A stretch of 63,388 bases of DNA from an uncultured Elusimicrobia bacterium (GTDB lineage: Bacteria; Elusimicrobiota; Elusimicrobia; Elusimicrobiales; UBA9959): the NCBI GenBank assembly GCA_903867985.1, contig CAIPTO010000144.1:1-63388 (forward strand), read 5' to 3'. This document shows positions 28,463-37,917 of the stretch, piece after piece. Every line of letters starts with the position of its first letter. The stretch's first letter is position 1. The position numbers and the translations under genes were made by a program. Under the pieces are notes generated by a model. It did no database searches. It saw only the letters and a list, made by a program, of their open reading frames with translations, and was not told where the DNA came from.

Positions 28463-30214
28463 CTACGCGGCGGCGCTGGATCCTGTCTTCTCCACGAAGC
28501 CGGTCCTCAAATTTATCGAAACCTTATCCCCGGTGGCCAGCTGTTTGAGATTGCGCGCCTCTACGATGAGCGGTATATCGAATTCCGCGCAAAGCGCCGC
28601 GGCGTGCGAGCCCATGGCTCCGCGCGACACGACCACTGCCGATATGCGCCGCGCGTAGGAAACAAAACTCGGTTCAAAATCGGGCGCGGCGTAAATAAAC
28701 CGCTTAAGCCTGGTCTTCAGAATATCCCGGTCAACAACCACGGGCCCGCTGACAAAACCCTCAGCAGGGAAGAACGGAAGCCCCGCCACCCCGCCGGCTG
28801 GCGCCATGGATCTGAACACGGATAAAGCGGTTTTACGCTCCCTGACTATTATTTCCAGCCTGGCCTTGACTGCCGATCCTAAGCGTTTTTCATACGCCCC
28901 TCTCCCCAACACCGGCGCTATTCGCCTGAGGTTTTCCGCCTCCTCAGACAGTCTCGAGAGCATTAGCCGCGCGGACTCCGCGTCAAGCCTGAGACGCAGG
29001 AACCGTCCCTCCGCCTGGCTGAAGCCCGGTTTCGGGCAGGAGAACGGCATGGAGAAAGAGGCCCCGTCAACCTTAAAACGCTCATATTTTACCGGCCCGG
29101 TATTTTTCACGGCCCGGCGGAAGATAAACAGGAGATTTTCTTTTGCAGCCGCTGAAAGAAGCCTGGCGCAGCGCAGATCTCCCGGGGGAGGAAAAACATC
29201 GCCCTGCGCTCCGGAATGTCCTCCGCGTATACCTATCCACCCGTTGCGTTTGGACAGGTTTATCCCGCCATCGCGCAGCACAACGCAGAAATGTTCGATC
29301 CTGTCCGACAGAGGCCGCCGCAAACCGAGGTAGTTGAAGGCCAGCGGGTCGGAAGTCTCACACAGGCTCCAGTCGCCTCCGGCAAGACCCAGGCCTTTCA
29401 TCAGGCGTGAAATTTTCAGGTAGATCCTGGCCATATCCACGGGCCCTCCGCCGATGTTGGGAGCGGACAGGGGTCGCGCCTGGAGAACCGTTACGCCTTC
29501 TCTGCCGCAGATAAATTCCACGGCTATGTTTTTATGTCTGACAACATCCCGCTGAGCGCGCAGCGCCGTGTTAAGCGCCAGAAGCATAAGTTTTTTAATA
29601 TGGGGATTATCCGCCGAGCCGCTCCACTTATTGGAGTTGAAATCGTAAAAGCCGCGCCACATCACGTCGCGGCCTGAAGTGACTCCCTCCGGGCCAAGCC
29701 TGGAAAGCTCAATTATCGCGCGTCGTTCACGGTAAACCACGCATACCCCGCCGAATTCCGCCTCAAGGTACGGATGAACAAGTACAGCCATGTCGGACCG
29801 CGCTCCGATCCCCGTCCGGCACATGCGGGAATAAGCCTTCGCCCGCGCCCCGGACGAAGACGACAGACATGATAAAACGGCATCCGGAAGAGCTCCGGCG
29901 TCCCGGGCCGAGAAGGACCCGTATATGCCCGAAGCGGAAGAGCCGGGCATATCCTCCAATCGGGCCGAACTGCGGGCTATGAGTTTTGATCCGGGCCAAA
30001 GCGCGGCTGCGTCAGCCTGCAGTTCAGCTACACGCCCCGGAACCGGAACCAAACATTTCCCCGACATGCGGAAAATACCGCGTGCTGTTTTAACGGTGAT
30101 AACGCGGCAGTCAGGTATTTTAAAACCCGCGGCGCCGAGCGCGCGCAGGCCGGCGGCTTTCCCGCCAATTTCGGAAATAGCAAGGTCTGGCGAAAGAGGG
30201 GTTAGTAATCGCAT
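28463..30214 (-). CDS. PEP-synthase-like dikinase lacking the PEP/pyruvate-binding barrel
   Basis: Counted from the ATG at 30212-30214 the protein has about 583 residues. The N-terminal ATP-grasp region starts with EIGGKAAGLRALGAAGFKIPDCRVIT and contains RSSARLEDMPGSSASGIYGSF, as in PpsA and PPDK. The C-terminal swivelling phosphohistidine domain has VVSRGAMGSHAAALCAEFDIPLIVEA with the catalytic His. The C-terminal TIM barrel of true PEP synthase is missing. In between is an unassigned region of about 250 residues. The layout resembles rifampicin phosphotransferase-type enzymes, which phosphorylate a small-molecule acceptor. An upstream TTG start at 30262 is possible. Confidence 0.78.
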   Translation of the reverse strand: MRLLTPLSPDLAISEIGGKAAGLRALGAAGFKIPDCRVITVKTARGIFRMSGKCLVPVPGRVAELQADAAALWPGSKLIARSSARLEDMPGSSASGIYGSFSARDAGALPDAVLSCLSSSSGARAKAYSRMCRTGIGARSDMAVLVHPYLEAEFGGVCVVYRERRAIIELSRLGPEGVTSGRDVMWRGFYDFNSNKWSGSADNPHIKKLMLLALNTALRAQRDVVRHKNIAVEFICGREGVTVLQARPLSAPNIGGGPVDMARIYLKISRLMKGLGLAGGDWSLCETSDPLAFNYLGLRRPLSDRIEHFCVVLRDGGINLSKRNGWIGIRGGHSGAQGDVFPPPGDLRCARLLSAAAKENLLFIFRRAVKNTGPVKYERFKVDGASFSMPFSCPKPGFSQAEGRFLRLRLDAESARLMLSRLSEEAENLRRIAPVLGRGAYEKRLGSAVKARLEIIVRERKTALSVFRSMAPAGGVAGLPFFPAEGFVSGPVVVDRDILKTRLKRFIYAAPDFEPSFVSYARRISAVVVSRGAMGSHAAALCAEFDIPLIVEARNLKQLATGDKVSINLRTGFVEKTGSSAAA

Positions 30215-30240
30215 ATAGTAAAAACCGGCGGGTCTACGCC

Positions 30241-30274
30241 AACCTGAAATCTGCAACTGCAACTTTCAGGCTAA
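30241..30274. repeat. Dispersed hairpin repeat, copy 1
   Basis: The segment folds as CCTGAAA (30243-30249) with TTTCAGG (30264-30270). Its minus-strand sequence around GTTGCAGTTGCAG matches the segment at 60227-60260 at about 28 of 34 positions. It begins in the last codons of threonine synthase and fills the gap to the dikinase gene. It looks like a short intergenic repeat family placed directly after stop codons. Confidence 0.55.
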
Positions 30275-31504
30275 TTTATTGTCTGAAACGAGCTTCCGGA
30301 GCTCCGCCATGTCAGCCTTGATTACAAAAGGCTGGCCGGCCGATTTCATGGCGCTCGCTATATCTTTAAGACCGTTACCGCTTATCAGCAGCACCACCGA
30401 CTCATTCTCTTTTACTTTTCCTTCAGCCACAGCCTTTTTAAGGCCGGCGTAGGTGGCTGCGGCCGCGGGTTCGGCGAAAACATTAGAACCTCTGGCAACT
30501 TCAGGAATAGCTGCCAGGATTTCGGCGTCAGTGACGGAGATCGCGAACCCTTGAGAGTCTCGGATGGCCATTACGGCCGCCATGCCGTCGCGCGGCATGC
30601 TCACGGCGATGCTGTCGGCGATAGTCTCTCCTGAAACCGGCTGCATCTCACCGCCGGCTTCAAAAGCTCTTTTAACAGCGTCTGATTTCTCGGCCTGGAC
30701 GGCTATCATCTGCGGCAGTTTCTCGATAATGCCCAGCCGGTGGAATTCCACAAACCCTTTCCACATGCCGCTTATAATATTGCCGTCGCCAACGGAAACG
30801 AACACCTTATCAGGGGTTTCCCATTTCATCTGCTCGCAGATCTCAAAAGCGCAGGTCTTCTTGCCTTCGCGGGTAAAGGGATTAACTCCGGTGCTGCGGT
30901 TGTACCAGCCGTATTCTGCCGCCGCTTTAAGACACAGGTCGAAGGCGTCGTCATAGGTCCCCTTGACCATAATGACGGCGGCCCCGAACACGAGCAGCTG
31001 GGCGACCTTGGGGGCCGGGGCGGTTTCCGGCACAAAAATAACCGTCCTCATATCCAGGCTGCCGGTCAGGCAGGCCAGCGAAGAGGCCGCGTTGCCGGTG
31101 GAGGCGCAGGTTATAACTTTTTCCTTAAGCTCGCGCGCCCTTGCTATAACTACGGCGCTGGCCCTGTCTTTGAAAGACGCGCTAGGATTGCGCCCGTCGT
31201 CCTTTATATAAAGGTTCGGCACTCCGACCCCGGACCCGAGCCTGTCGGCCCGGTAAAGCGGCGTCCAGCCCACCTGCACCGGCGGGATCATTTTGAAACC
31301 GGCTAGCGGCAGAATGTCCATGTAGCGCCACATCGTCCTGTCATGGTTATCCTTAAGAACTTCGTAATTGAGGCGCTTTTTGATCAGGTTGTAGTCGTAG
31401 ATAACCTGCAGGTTGCCGCCGCAGGATGCGCAGGTATATTTGACGTCGGCGAGTTTATGGTCTCTGCCGCAATTAATGCACTGCAAAGTCTTTATCTTCT
31501 TCAT
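30266..31504 (-). CDS. thrC: Threonine synthase
   Basis: This 412-residue fold-type II PLP enzyme converts O-phosphohomoserine to threonine. An N-terminal zinc-ribbon-like motif (Cys9, Cys12, Cys25, Cys28) is followed by the PLP site Lys112 in NPSASFKDRAS. The substrate loop CASTGNAASSLA and phosphate-binding SVGDGNIISG are also visible. The C-terminal ends with ISGNGLKDIASA. Length and layout are typical of the threonine synthase class in anaerobes and archaea. Cysteate synthase is a related alternative. It follows the carbamate-kinase-like gene by 52 bp on the same strand. Confidence 0.93.
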   Translation of the reverse strand: MKKIKTLQCINCGRDHKLADVKYTCASCGGNLQVIYDYNLIKKRLNYEVLKDNHDRTMWRYMDILPLAGFKMIPPVQVGWTPLYRADRLGSGVGVPNLYIKDDGRNPSASFKDRASAVVIARARELKEKVITCASTGNAASSLACLTGSLDMRTVIFVPETAPAPKVAQLLVFGAAVIMVKGTYDDAFDLCLKAAAEYGWYNRSTGVNPFTREGKKTCAFEICEQMKWETPDKVFVSVGDGNIISGMWKGFVEFHRLGIIEKLPQMIAVQAEKSDAVKRAFEAGGEMQPVSGETIADSIAVSMPRDGMAAVMAIRDSQGFAISVTDAEILAAIPEVARGSNVFAEPAAAATYAGLKKAVAEGKVKENESVVLLISGNGLKDIASAMKSAGQPFVIKADMAELRKLVSDNKLA

Positions 31505-31556
31505 AACATCCTTGGATAATAAATTTATGCCATACGCGGAGCGAAAAGCGCCGCGC

Positions 31557-32663
31557 TCATCTCACTACTGTCGTTCCGGCCTTTCCCTTAAGAGTTTCGT
31601 CAAACAGTTCCGTCTTTGTGATATAAGCCACCTGCCCGCCGCCCTTAAGGAATTCAATGACCGCCTTCACTTTGGGACCCATGCTCCCCGCGGGGAACGG
31701 GCAGGGCTTTCTGTTATATATCTCTTCAAGTTCGTTGAGCGTAAGCTTGCGCAGGTTCACCTGATCCGGCTGCTGGTAATTAAGCTTGGCGCCGTCTTCT
31801 CCGGTGAAGATAGTGAGGCTGACCTCAACATCCTCCCCGCGCGCTTTCGCCCTCTTTAAGAGCATATTGCCGAGCAACGCGGAAGCCAGATCCTTATCTA
31901 TCACGGCTTCCACACCGGTGTACATCTTAAGCGGTTTTTTTCCGGACTCGTGTTTTCTTGAGAAATTAACGCCGTAATTACAGCAGTAAATTTCTTTGCC
32001 GGCCTTTATCTCAGGAGCGACTTCACGCACAGGTATGCCGCCGCCTCCGACGGTAACCGGAACTATCCCTCTGGCAAGCAGCGCCTCTATCGCGTCTATC
32101 TCCACGATATCGGAGGGGACGGGCGAGGGAACTACGCGGCGCCAGATCTCAGCTCCCTTTTCGTCTTTTTTATAAAGCTTCATCGCCCAGCCGTTCTCGC
32201 GCGTGCGTGAATCGGCCTCTTCTCTTGAATAGGAGGGACCGATATATTTGGAAGGGTTCTTAAAATCGGGGTCGTCCTTGTCAACCACCACCTGAGTAAC
32301 GATACCCGTGACGATATTGTCCAAACCGCGGATATTCAGTTCATTGTTAAGCTCACCTATCATATACGCCATGGCGCCCTGCGTGTCCGCCACGCAAACA
32401 TCCAGCGGCAGAGGAGGCAGCACCTCGCGGCAGAGCTCCGCGCGCATCAGAACATTACCGACCTGGGGGCCGTTGCCGTGCGTCATAACATAACTGTCGT
32501 CGGGATATTTTTCAAAAATATCCGCCACCAGTTTAGATGTTTCCGCGGTGCGCTGCCACTGCATGGCGATGTCGGGATTTATAGATTTTCCGGTAGAAAC
32601 ATCCTTCATACCCACCGGGGACACTTCATTACCGCCGAAAGCAAAGATTCTGATTCTTTTCAT
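31557..32663 (-). CDS. Carbamate kinase-like amino acid kinase
   Basis: This 368-residue protein belongs to the amino-acid-kinase fold and is closest in pattern to ArcC, which transfers phosphate between carbamoyl phosphate and ADP. Motifs are AFGGNEVSP, THGNGPQVGNVLM, PLDVCVADTQGAMAYMI, PVTVGGGGIPV and AVIDKDLASALL, ending with FPAGSMGPKVKAVIEFL and an AYITK-type strand. It is about 55 residues longer than typical ArcC, partly from extra segments near 215-250 and 275-310. No arginine deiminase or ornithine carbamoyltransferase gene is near, so its physiological role is open. Confidence 0.82.
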   Translation of the reverse strand: MKRIRIFAFGGNEVSPVGMKDVSTGKSINPDIAMQWQRTAETSKLVADIFEKYPDDSYVMTHGNGPQVGNVLMRAELCREVLPPLPLDVCVADTQGAMAYMIGELNNELNIRGLDNIVTGIVTQVVVDKDDPDFKNPSKYIGPSYSREEADSRTRENGWAMKLYKKDEKGAEIWRRVVPSPVPSDIVEIDAIEALLARGIVPVTVGGGGIPVREVAPEIKAGKEIYCCNYGVNFSRKHESGKKPLKMYTGVEAVIDKDLASALLGNMLLKRAKARGEDVEVSLTIFTGEDGAKLNYQQPDQVNLRKLTLNELEEIYNRKPCPFPAGSMGPKVKAVIEFLKGGGQVAYITKTELFDETLKGKAGTTVVR

Positions 32664-32700
32664 ATTATTCTACCCGCCTTTTCATATTCACGCGCATCTA

Positions 32701-33399
32701 TCAATTATGGCCGGCCTTAAACTTCTTTAACACCGCGGAGATGGACCCACGAATACTATTGACGAATTTTGTTCTGTCAGCGGGAGAATTTTCAAGCCGC
32801 TCAAGCAGTTGGAGCGTCAATTCAAGCTGCACCCCGCCTTTCTCCGGCCGATTTACTATATTCTTCAGACTGGTGCCGGGCAGACGCGCGCAGGGGGCTT
32901 CCGCTTCAAAACCGGCTGACAGCAAACCTGACGCGATCTCGCGGGCGGCCTGGGCGTTGGCGCCGCCCACGCAGACCCATTCCCCTCGGTCAGTCTGGGC
33001 ATGTATCGACACGCCGAAAAGGGCCGCGGTGGAAATAGCGATAGCCGCGGGGTCGTCAAAATGGGTGGCGGTCACGTGCAGCTTCCGGCTGTCTTCACCC
33101 AGCCAGCCGTTAAAAATGTAAAGGTTGAAATCGGAACCGGCTATAGCCCGGGCCAGCCGGGAGGTGGAACGCTCTATATCCCCGCCGTGTATGGCAAAAA
33201 TGGCCACCTGAGACTTGCGGTCATATATTTCCCTGGAAAAATCCCTGCCCTCGGCGTTAGCAGAACTGAGCGCCGCGTAATCCGGATAAATGTCAGGCTT
33301 CAGGCGCAGGGAGGCAGCTCCCCCGCCGCAGCCGCTCAGAAGAACCAGCGACATCAGAAGAAGACGTATTGGATAACTATTGTTGGGGCTGACCATCAT
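32701..33399 (-). CDS. Lipoprotein of the poly-gamma-glutamate hydrolase family
   Basis: The start is set at the ATG at 33397-33399 (about 232 residues). The longer reading to 33498 overlaps the rSAM gene and lacks support. A lipobox LLSGC follows a short hydrophobic segment, so the protein should be lipid-anchored. The body shows IFAIHGGDIERSTSRLARAIAGS, LHVTATHFDDPAA and SIHAQTDRGEWVCVGGAN. This is the zinc-binding pattern (H-x-G-x-x-E, H, H) of the PghP/YjqB family that cleaves poly-gamma-glutamate. Substrate in this organism is unknown. A TATAAT-type -10 box lies 9 nt before the ATG. Confidence 0.8.
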   Translation of the reverse strand: MMVSPNNSYPIRLLLMSLVLLSGCGGGAASLRLKPDIYPDYAALSSANAEGRDFSREIYDRKSQVAIFAIHGGDIERSTSRLARAIAGSDFNLYIFNGWLGEDSRKLHVTATHFDDPAAIAISTAALFGVSIHAQTDRGEWVCVGGANAQAAREIASGLLSAGFEAEAPCARLPGTSLKNIVNRPEKGGVQLELTLQLLERLENSPADRTKFVNSIRGSISAVLKKFKAGHN

Positions 33400-33408
33400 A
33401 CAATGACT

Positions 33409-33414
33409 ATTATA
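33409..33414 (-). promoter_or_regulatory. Putative -10 box before the lipoprotein gene
   Basis: A perfect TATAAT on the minus strand ends 9 nt before the ATG at 33399, the same spacing as at rpsF. A matching -35 box is not obvious, since the 17-nt position reads AAAATC. The site is reported because of its spacing. Confidence 0.35.
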
Positions 33415-33427
33415 ATATAAAAAGCAC

Positions 33428-34327
33428 TCACGATTTTCTAAGCGGGTGAAGTCCGTCCGGGCCGAAGCGCGTGTAATAGGGAGCCATAAGGCCGACACAT
33501 CCGGCGCGCGAGGCGCAGGTGGCGCAGGCCCCGGGATATACCCGGTCTTCGGGCGGCAGTGTCACCCAGGCCAAAGGGCGAAGCTCTTTTTTCAGCAGGC
33601 ACAGAGGATAATGGTAGAGTCTGAACTCTTTAAATCTCCGTATCAACCCGGCACAGGAGTTTATGACCGAGGCGGATGCATTGAGCCGCAGCGACAGCGA
33701 TTTGGAGTTTCTGAGCGCGCGGCCCTCCAGCTCATAATGCAGCGCCACTACGCGCCATTCCTTAAAGCAGTAAAATTCGCGCAGTAGCAGCGAGAGCATA
33801 TCTCTAAGATCTTTGATATTGCGCCTGTGGAGGACCAGGCGTATTTCCAGAGTCTGGCCGGGGCCTTTGTTTGCGAAGATGTTGCGCAAACCGGCGAGCG
33901 AGGCCGCGAAACTCCCGCTGACTCCGGTAACAGCGTCATGTCCGGCGGGCGTAGAGCCGTGCATGGCCACGGCCACGGAGAACGGGGCTCCCGCGGCCCT
34001 GAGGGCGGCGCCGGCGAAAGCCGCGTCCGCGAAACGCCGCCCGTTTGACAAAAGCGACAGCTCCGCGCCGGCGGTTCTCTTTCTAAAATAGGTCAGCAGC
34101 TTTAAGAAATCGGGGTGAAGGGTCGGTTCGCCGCCTGTCAGGTTAAGGGCGGCCCTGTTATCGGCGTTCTTGGCGTATGCCCCGGAAAAGCCTTCCAGGT
34201 ACGATTCAAACCTTTTTATCTGCGCTTTCAGGAGGTATCGGCCGGACGGGGCGCGCGCGAACGACGGCTCGTTGGCGCACATCAGGCAGTTGTTATCGCA
34301 CTTATTCCAGAACGGTATATCGGGCAT
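33428..34327 (-). CDS. Radical SAM protein with C-terminal cysteine motif
   Basis: This 299-residue rSAM enzyme has the cluster-binding motif Cys10-x3-Cys14-x2-Cys17 (CDNNCLMC) close to its start. LNLTGGEPTLHPDF is the SAM-binding GGE motif, followed by LSLLSNGRRF and AMHGSTPAGHDAVTGVSGSF. The C-terminus has CATCASRAGCVG, a likely auxiliary cluster site. Organisation resembles peptide-modifying and HxsC-like rSAM proteins, but substrate cannot be assigned. It stands upstream of the lipoprotein gene on the same strand with a 28-bp gap and is about 20 kb from the main His-Xaa-Ser cluster. Confidence 0.82.
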   Translation of the reverse strand: MPDIPFWNKCDNNCLMCANEPSFARAPSGRYLLKAQIKRFESYLEGFSGAYAKNADNRAALNLTGGEPTLHPDFLKLLTYFRKRTAGAELSLLSNGRRFADAAFAGAALRAAGAPFSVAVAMHGSTPAGHDAVTGVSGSFAASLAGLRNIFANKGPGQTLEIRLVLHRRNIKDLRDMLSLLLREFYCFKEWRVVALHYELEGRALRNSKSLSLRLNASASVINSCAGLIRRFKEFRLYHYPLCLLKKELRPLAWVTLPPEDRVYPGACATCASRAGCVGLMAPYYTRFGPDGLHPLRKS

Positions 34328-34726
34328 AAATTAAAAGCCATCCTAATTTTAGCAAACTTTCCCCAGAAGACCGCCCCCCCCCGCAAACCATTTCGCTTTT
34401 GCTGGATGTTTTCATTTCGCACAAATATGATATATTGCTACCGTACGGCAATGTGATAAAAAACCTGCTAAAAATGAGCACGGAATCGGCAATTAAATAT
34501 CCGGCAAGTCCCCCAAAACAGCTTCGGTGCCAGCTCAAATCCCTGGATCGTGCGGGAGATTTTGTTTGTTAATGTTCTTGTTGGCGGATTTATTGCCGAA
34601 AATGTTAAAATCAAGATGGGCGGCGCACCCGGGTTGATGACCATATTTTTCTGGAACGGCCAGCATGGCTTGTGAACAGCCCAGGCCGGATCCGGATTAT
34701 CCCGACCGCCGCACACAAGTGGGAAA
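34328..34726. other. Gene-poor AT-richer gap
   Basis: About 400 bp separate divergent genes. I see no convincing gene. A plus-frame stretch open from about 34480 to 34675 (ending FFWNGQHGL) has no good start or ribosome-binding site, and a minus-strand ORF at 34468-34812 overlaps the TPR gene. A run of nine to ten C lies at about 34373-34382. The segment has more A/T than the surrounding genes. Confidence 0.4.
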
Positions 34727-36484
34727 ATGATAAAAAATCCCCCGCACACAAAGCACATAAACATAAACAAACAAGCTGTGGCATCCACCAAGCGGCTTTT
34801 TAATAACCCCAAAAAATATTTGGATCGCGGTGACGCGCTATATCAGGCAGGCAATATTGAAAAGGCTGTTCTCTTCTACAAGAAAGCCGTTGAATCGGAC
34901 CCGATTTTTATCCAGGGCTGGATCAATTTATCCGAGGCATACCAAAAACAGGGACTGATTTCCAAAGCTGAAACATCCGTGAAACATGCAATTGAACTTA
35001 ATCCAAGGATCTCTCATACCTATCTGATCCTGGGAAAAATATTTACAAAAAGAGGCAGATTAAAAGAAGCTGCCGAAGTTTTAGAAACATCTATCGAACT
35101 ATCGCCCAATTTCATCGAAGCTTACTACACCCTGATAGAAGTCCTGATGAAACTTAAGGACGTGAAAAAGGCCCTGCAAGTTATAGACAACTGCCTTAAA
35201 CTTGAACCGTGCGACACGCATCCCATGCCAGACGCGCGAAACACAAAAACCTTGTCCGCCGAAGATCACAGTCCCCATAATGCCGGGCCCTTACGCGATA
35301 AGATAAGAAAAAAAAACGAACTGGCTGAGAAGCACCATGATCTGGGCCTGTATTACAGGACAATGGGCGAAGAGAAAAAAATGAAGGCCAGTTTTTTTAA
35401 ATTTTGCGAAATATCCGGGGACAAAGATCGTGATGCCCGGCATTTCAGGGCATATTGCGCCCTGGGCAGATATAACGACGCTTTTGAGGCGGCTGAAAAA
35501 ATAATGTCCTCGGACTCTGTTGCAATTGATGAACTTTGCGATCCTTTCGTGGGTTCACTGTCCGAAAAATTCATTAAAGAACAACTAGTTTTGATCAAGA
35601 AGCTCAAAACTCCGCCGGGATTAAAGATCTGGAAAATATTTTACCGGACGTCATTCGATCATGCTATGAGTTTGGAAGAATTAAAGACCCGCAGCGCCCG
35701 GTTTACCGGGAAATACGCCTGGATGAAATACAATTTGGCGATCCGCGAACTTTTCTGCGGGAATTATGCGGGATCGTTGAGCTGTTTAAAACTGATCGGG
35801 AAAATCCGGCCGAAAGATTGGCTGTTGGGTTGTACTATGGCGGAAGTTTTATTATGCATCGGGAAAAAACGTGAGGCATTTCAGTTATTCGACCGCGTTT
35901 ACAGATCTGAATCCGCAAAAAGATCCAGCGTGAAAGCCTGGAAAGGCGAGTGTTATCTTTTCGATGGTCAATATGCAAAAGCGATAAATGAACTCAATGC
36001 CGCGGTCAACCGAGCGAACGATATCGCGTATGCCTGGAGAGGCGCCGCCTATTTCAAATCAGGAATGTATAAAAAGGCGTTAAATGATTTACATAAAGCC
36101 GTGAAACTGGCGCCATATGATCTGGAAGCGCGTACCTGGCGAGGCGAGGTTTACAGGGTTTTAGGAGACTTCAAGCTTGCGCTTAAAGATCTTAACTTTG
36201 TTATAGAAAAAAATCCGGATCATTTTTGGGCCTATTTCAATCGGGCGCTTATAAGATACCGGACCGGGAATTATAGGGGAATGGCGAACGATTTCGACAA
36301 AATTGACGCGGACTTTATAAATGTCATTAAAAAAAGATCGGGGATTAAATTATCCGATAAACCCGCCCCTGAAGATATATTCGTGATCCTGCAGAAGGGG
36401 TTGGAACTTGCAAAAGGCAATCGCAGACACGAGAGATATATGCTGAAAATAGCATTCCCGGAATACCATGTCCCTGAAAAGTAA
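34727..36484 (+). CDS. Tetratricopeptide-repeat protein
   Basis: This 585-residue protein contains about four TPR units near the N-terminus (residues 30-165, such as GDALYQAGNIEKAVLFYKKAVE and SHTYLILGKIFTKRGRLKEAAEVLETSIEL). It has a further group at about 385-525 (AYAWRGAAYFKSGMYKKALNDLHKAV and WAYFNRALIRYRTGNYRG). The middle is helical without clear repeats. No signal peptide or catalytic motif is seen. Base composition is more AT-rich than the neighbours and lysine codons are abundant, which may indicate transfer. TPR proteins are scaffolds; the partner is unknown. It is a single-gene unit. Confidence 0.8.
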   Translation: MIKNPPHTKHININKQAVASTKRLFNNPKKYLDRGDALYQAGNIEKAVLFYKKAVESDPIFIQGWINLSEAYQKQGLISKAETSVKHAIELNPRISHTYLILGKIFTKRGRLKEAAEVLETSIELSPNFIEAYYTLIEVLMKLKDVKKALQVIDNCLKLEPCDTHPMPDARNTKTLSAEDHSPHNAGPLRDKIRKKNELAEKHHDLGLYYRTMGEEKKMKASFFKFCEISGDKDRDARHFRAYCALGRYNDAFEAAEKIMSSDSVAIDELCDPFVGSLSEKFIKEQLVLIKKLKTPPGLKIWKIFYRTSFDHAMSLEELKTRSARFTGKYAWMKYNLAIRELFCGNYAGSLSCLKLIGKIRPKDWLLGCTMAEVLLCIGKKREAFQLFDRVYRSESAKRSSVKAWKGECYLFDGQYAKAINELNAAVNRANDIAYAWRGAAYFKSGMYKKALNDLHKAVKLAPYDLEARTWRGEVYRVLGDFKLALKDLNFVIEKNPDHFWAYFNRALIRYRTGNYRGMANDFDKIDADFINVIKKRSGIKLSDKPAPEDIFVILQKGLELAKGNRRHERYMLKIAFPEYHVPEK

Positions 36485-36588
36485 TAATTCTCAGAACACC
36501 TGCGCCCCTCCCGCGTAAACGCAGGATCCCCAGGTAAGCCGCTTTAAGGAGTTCATCTGCCGCCCATGCCAGACCCGGAAAAGCCGTC

Positions 36589-37917
36589 ATGAATATAGAG
36601 ACCGACATCGTAATACTTGGCGCCGGTTTGAGCGGTCTGGCCGCCGCCGAAGCCCTTTCAGCCGCCGGCCGGCGGGTTCTGCTGCTTGAGAAGGAGCTCT
36701 CTGCCGGCGGACTAGCCAGCACCGTCTCTTATAAAAACTTTAAATTCGATCTGGGCGGACACCGCCTTTACTTCAAAGACGCGACCCTGGCCGCCAGCGT
36801 GGAAAATCTCCTTAAACCGGAACCCCTGCTCAGGCTGAAGCGCAGGAGCAGCACTTTTGTGGGCGGCCGGTTCCTCCGTTACCCGCCGACGCTTTTAAAC
36901 GGCCTCGCCTACGCAGCCCCGGCTTTGATCAGGCGCCGGCGCCGCACGGGCCCAAAAGCCCCGGCAGGATCGCTTAAGCACTGGCTCCATTCACGTTTCG
37001 GCCCGGGCATACACGACGCTTATTTCAGGGATTACACGCTTAAAGTCTGGGGCCTGCCCACCGACAGCATCTCCGCGACTTGGGCGGAAAGACGCATCGG
37101 TCCCATGAATCTTAAAAAGCTTTTCTTTGAGATGTTTTCACTGAAAAGCGCCTCAAAAGAGAACGTCCTGGATTTCCTTTATCCCCGCGAGGGTATAGGC
37201 GGGCTCTGTTCCGCCCTGCAGAAAAAGCTTCCCGCGGGAACACTGCTCACCAGCTCCGTCCCTCTTGAATTTGGAACCGCTGGAGGGAAGATAAACTCTG
37301 TGGTATTCGCGAAGGATGGGAAAGAACGCCGTGCCTCCTGCCGGCATGTCATATCCACCATACCGCTCACGGGACTTGCGTCCCTGTTCAAGGACGCCCC
37401 AGGCCTCCCCGCTTCACATGCGGGTGTAAAATACCGTTCGCTGATCGTACTGTTCGCATCCATGAAACGCCCCGTCCCGCTAGAGGACCATTGGATCTAT
37501 TTCCCGGAAAAAGAAACGTTCTTTTCCCGCGCCTGCGAACTTTCCAACTGGAGCCCCTCCATGGCCTGCGCCGGCGGAGCCATGCCTGCAACCTTCGAGA
37601 TCTTCTGCGACGAAGGGGACAAAACCTGGCGGATGACGGACGCCGATCTGCTTAAAGAAACCGAACGCTCCCTCAGGGCGATGAAACTTTTCGGCGCCTT
37701 TGAGACTATGGATTTTACCGTGGTAAGACTTCCCCACGCCTACCCGCTGCTTTACGCCGGTTTCGAAGCCCCGCTTGAAAATCTTAAAACCGCGCTCGCC
37801 GGATACCGCAACCTGGAACTCTGCGGCAGAACCGGCGGCCACGCCTACCTGGACATGGAAGAATGTCTTCAGAGCGCCGCGGCCGCGGCTAAGCGCGTTC
37901 TAAGCAAAAAAGAATGA
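36589..37917 (+). CDS. FAD-dependent amine-oxidase-like oxidoreductase
   Basis: This 442-residue flavoprotein has the dinucleotide-binding GAGLSGLAAAEAL (from residue 11), the EKE acidic strand end and the second motif GGLASTV...FDLGGHRLYF. This layout is shared by protoporphyrinogen oxidase-like, phytoene-desaturase-like and UDP-galactopyranose-mutase-like proteins. The C-terminal CGRTGGHAYLDMEECLQSA closes the FAD site. Substrate is unknown. The stop overlaps the next gene's start by 4 nt (ATGA), tying it to the B12-binding rSAM protein at 37914 and the acyltransferase at 39407 in one operon. Confidence 0.85.
   Translation: MNIETDIVILGAGLSGLAAAEALSAAGRRVLLLEKELSAGGLASTVSYKNFKFDLGGHRLYFKDATLAASVENLLKPEPLLRLKRRSSTFVGGRFLRYPPTLLNGLAYAAPALIRRRRRTGPKAPAGSLKHWLHSRFGPGIHDAYFRDYTLKVWGLPTDSISATWAERRIGPMNLKKLFFEMFSLKSASKENVLDFLYPREGIGGLCSALQKKLPAGTLLTSSVPLEFGTAGGKINSVVFAKDGKERRASCRHVISTIPLTGLASLFKDAPGLPASHAGVKYRSLIVLFASMKRPVPLEDHWIYFPEKETFFSRACELSNWSPSMACAGGAMPATFEIFCDEGDKTWRMTDADLLKETERSLRAMKLFGAFETMDFTVVRLPHAYPLLYAGFEAPLENLKTALAGYRNLELCGRTGGHAYLDMEECLQSAAAAAKRVLSKKE

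Noticed and set aside
34468-34812. Minus-strand ORF with hydrophobic start
   Set aside because: It overlaps the TPR gene start, has no ribosome-binding site and no recognisable protein features.
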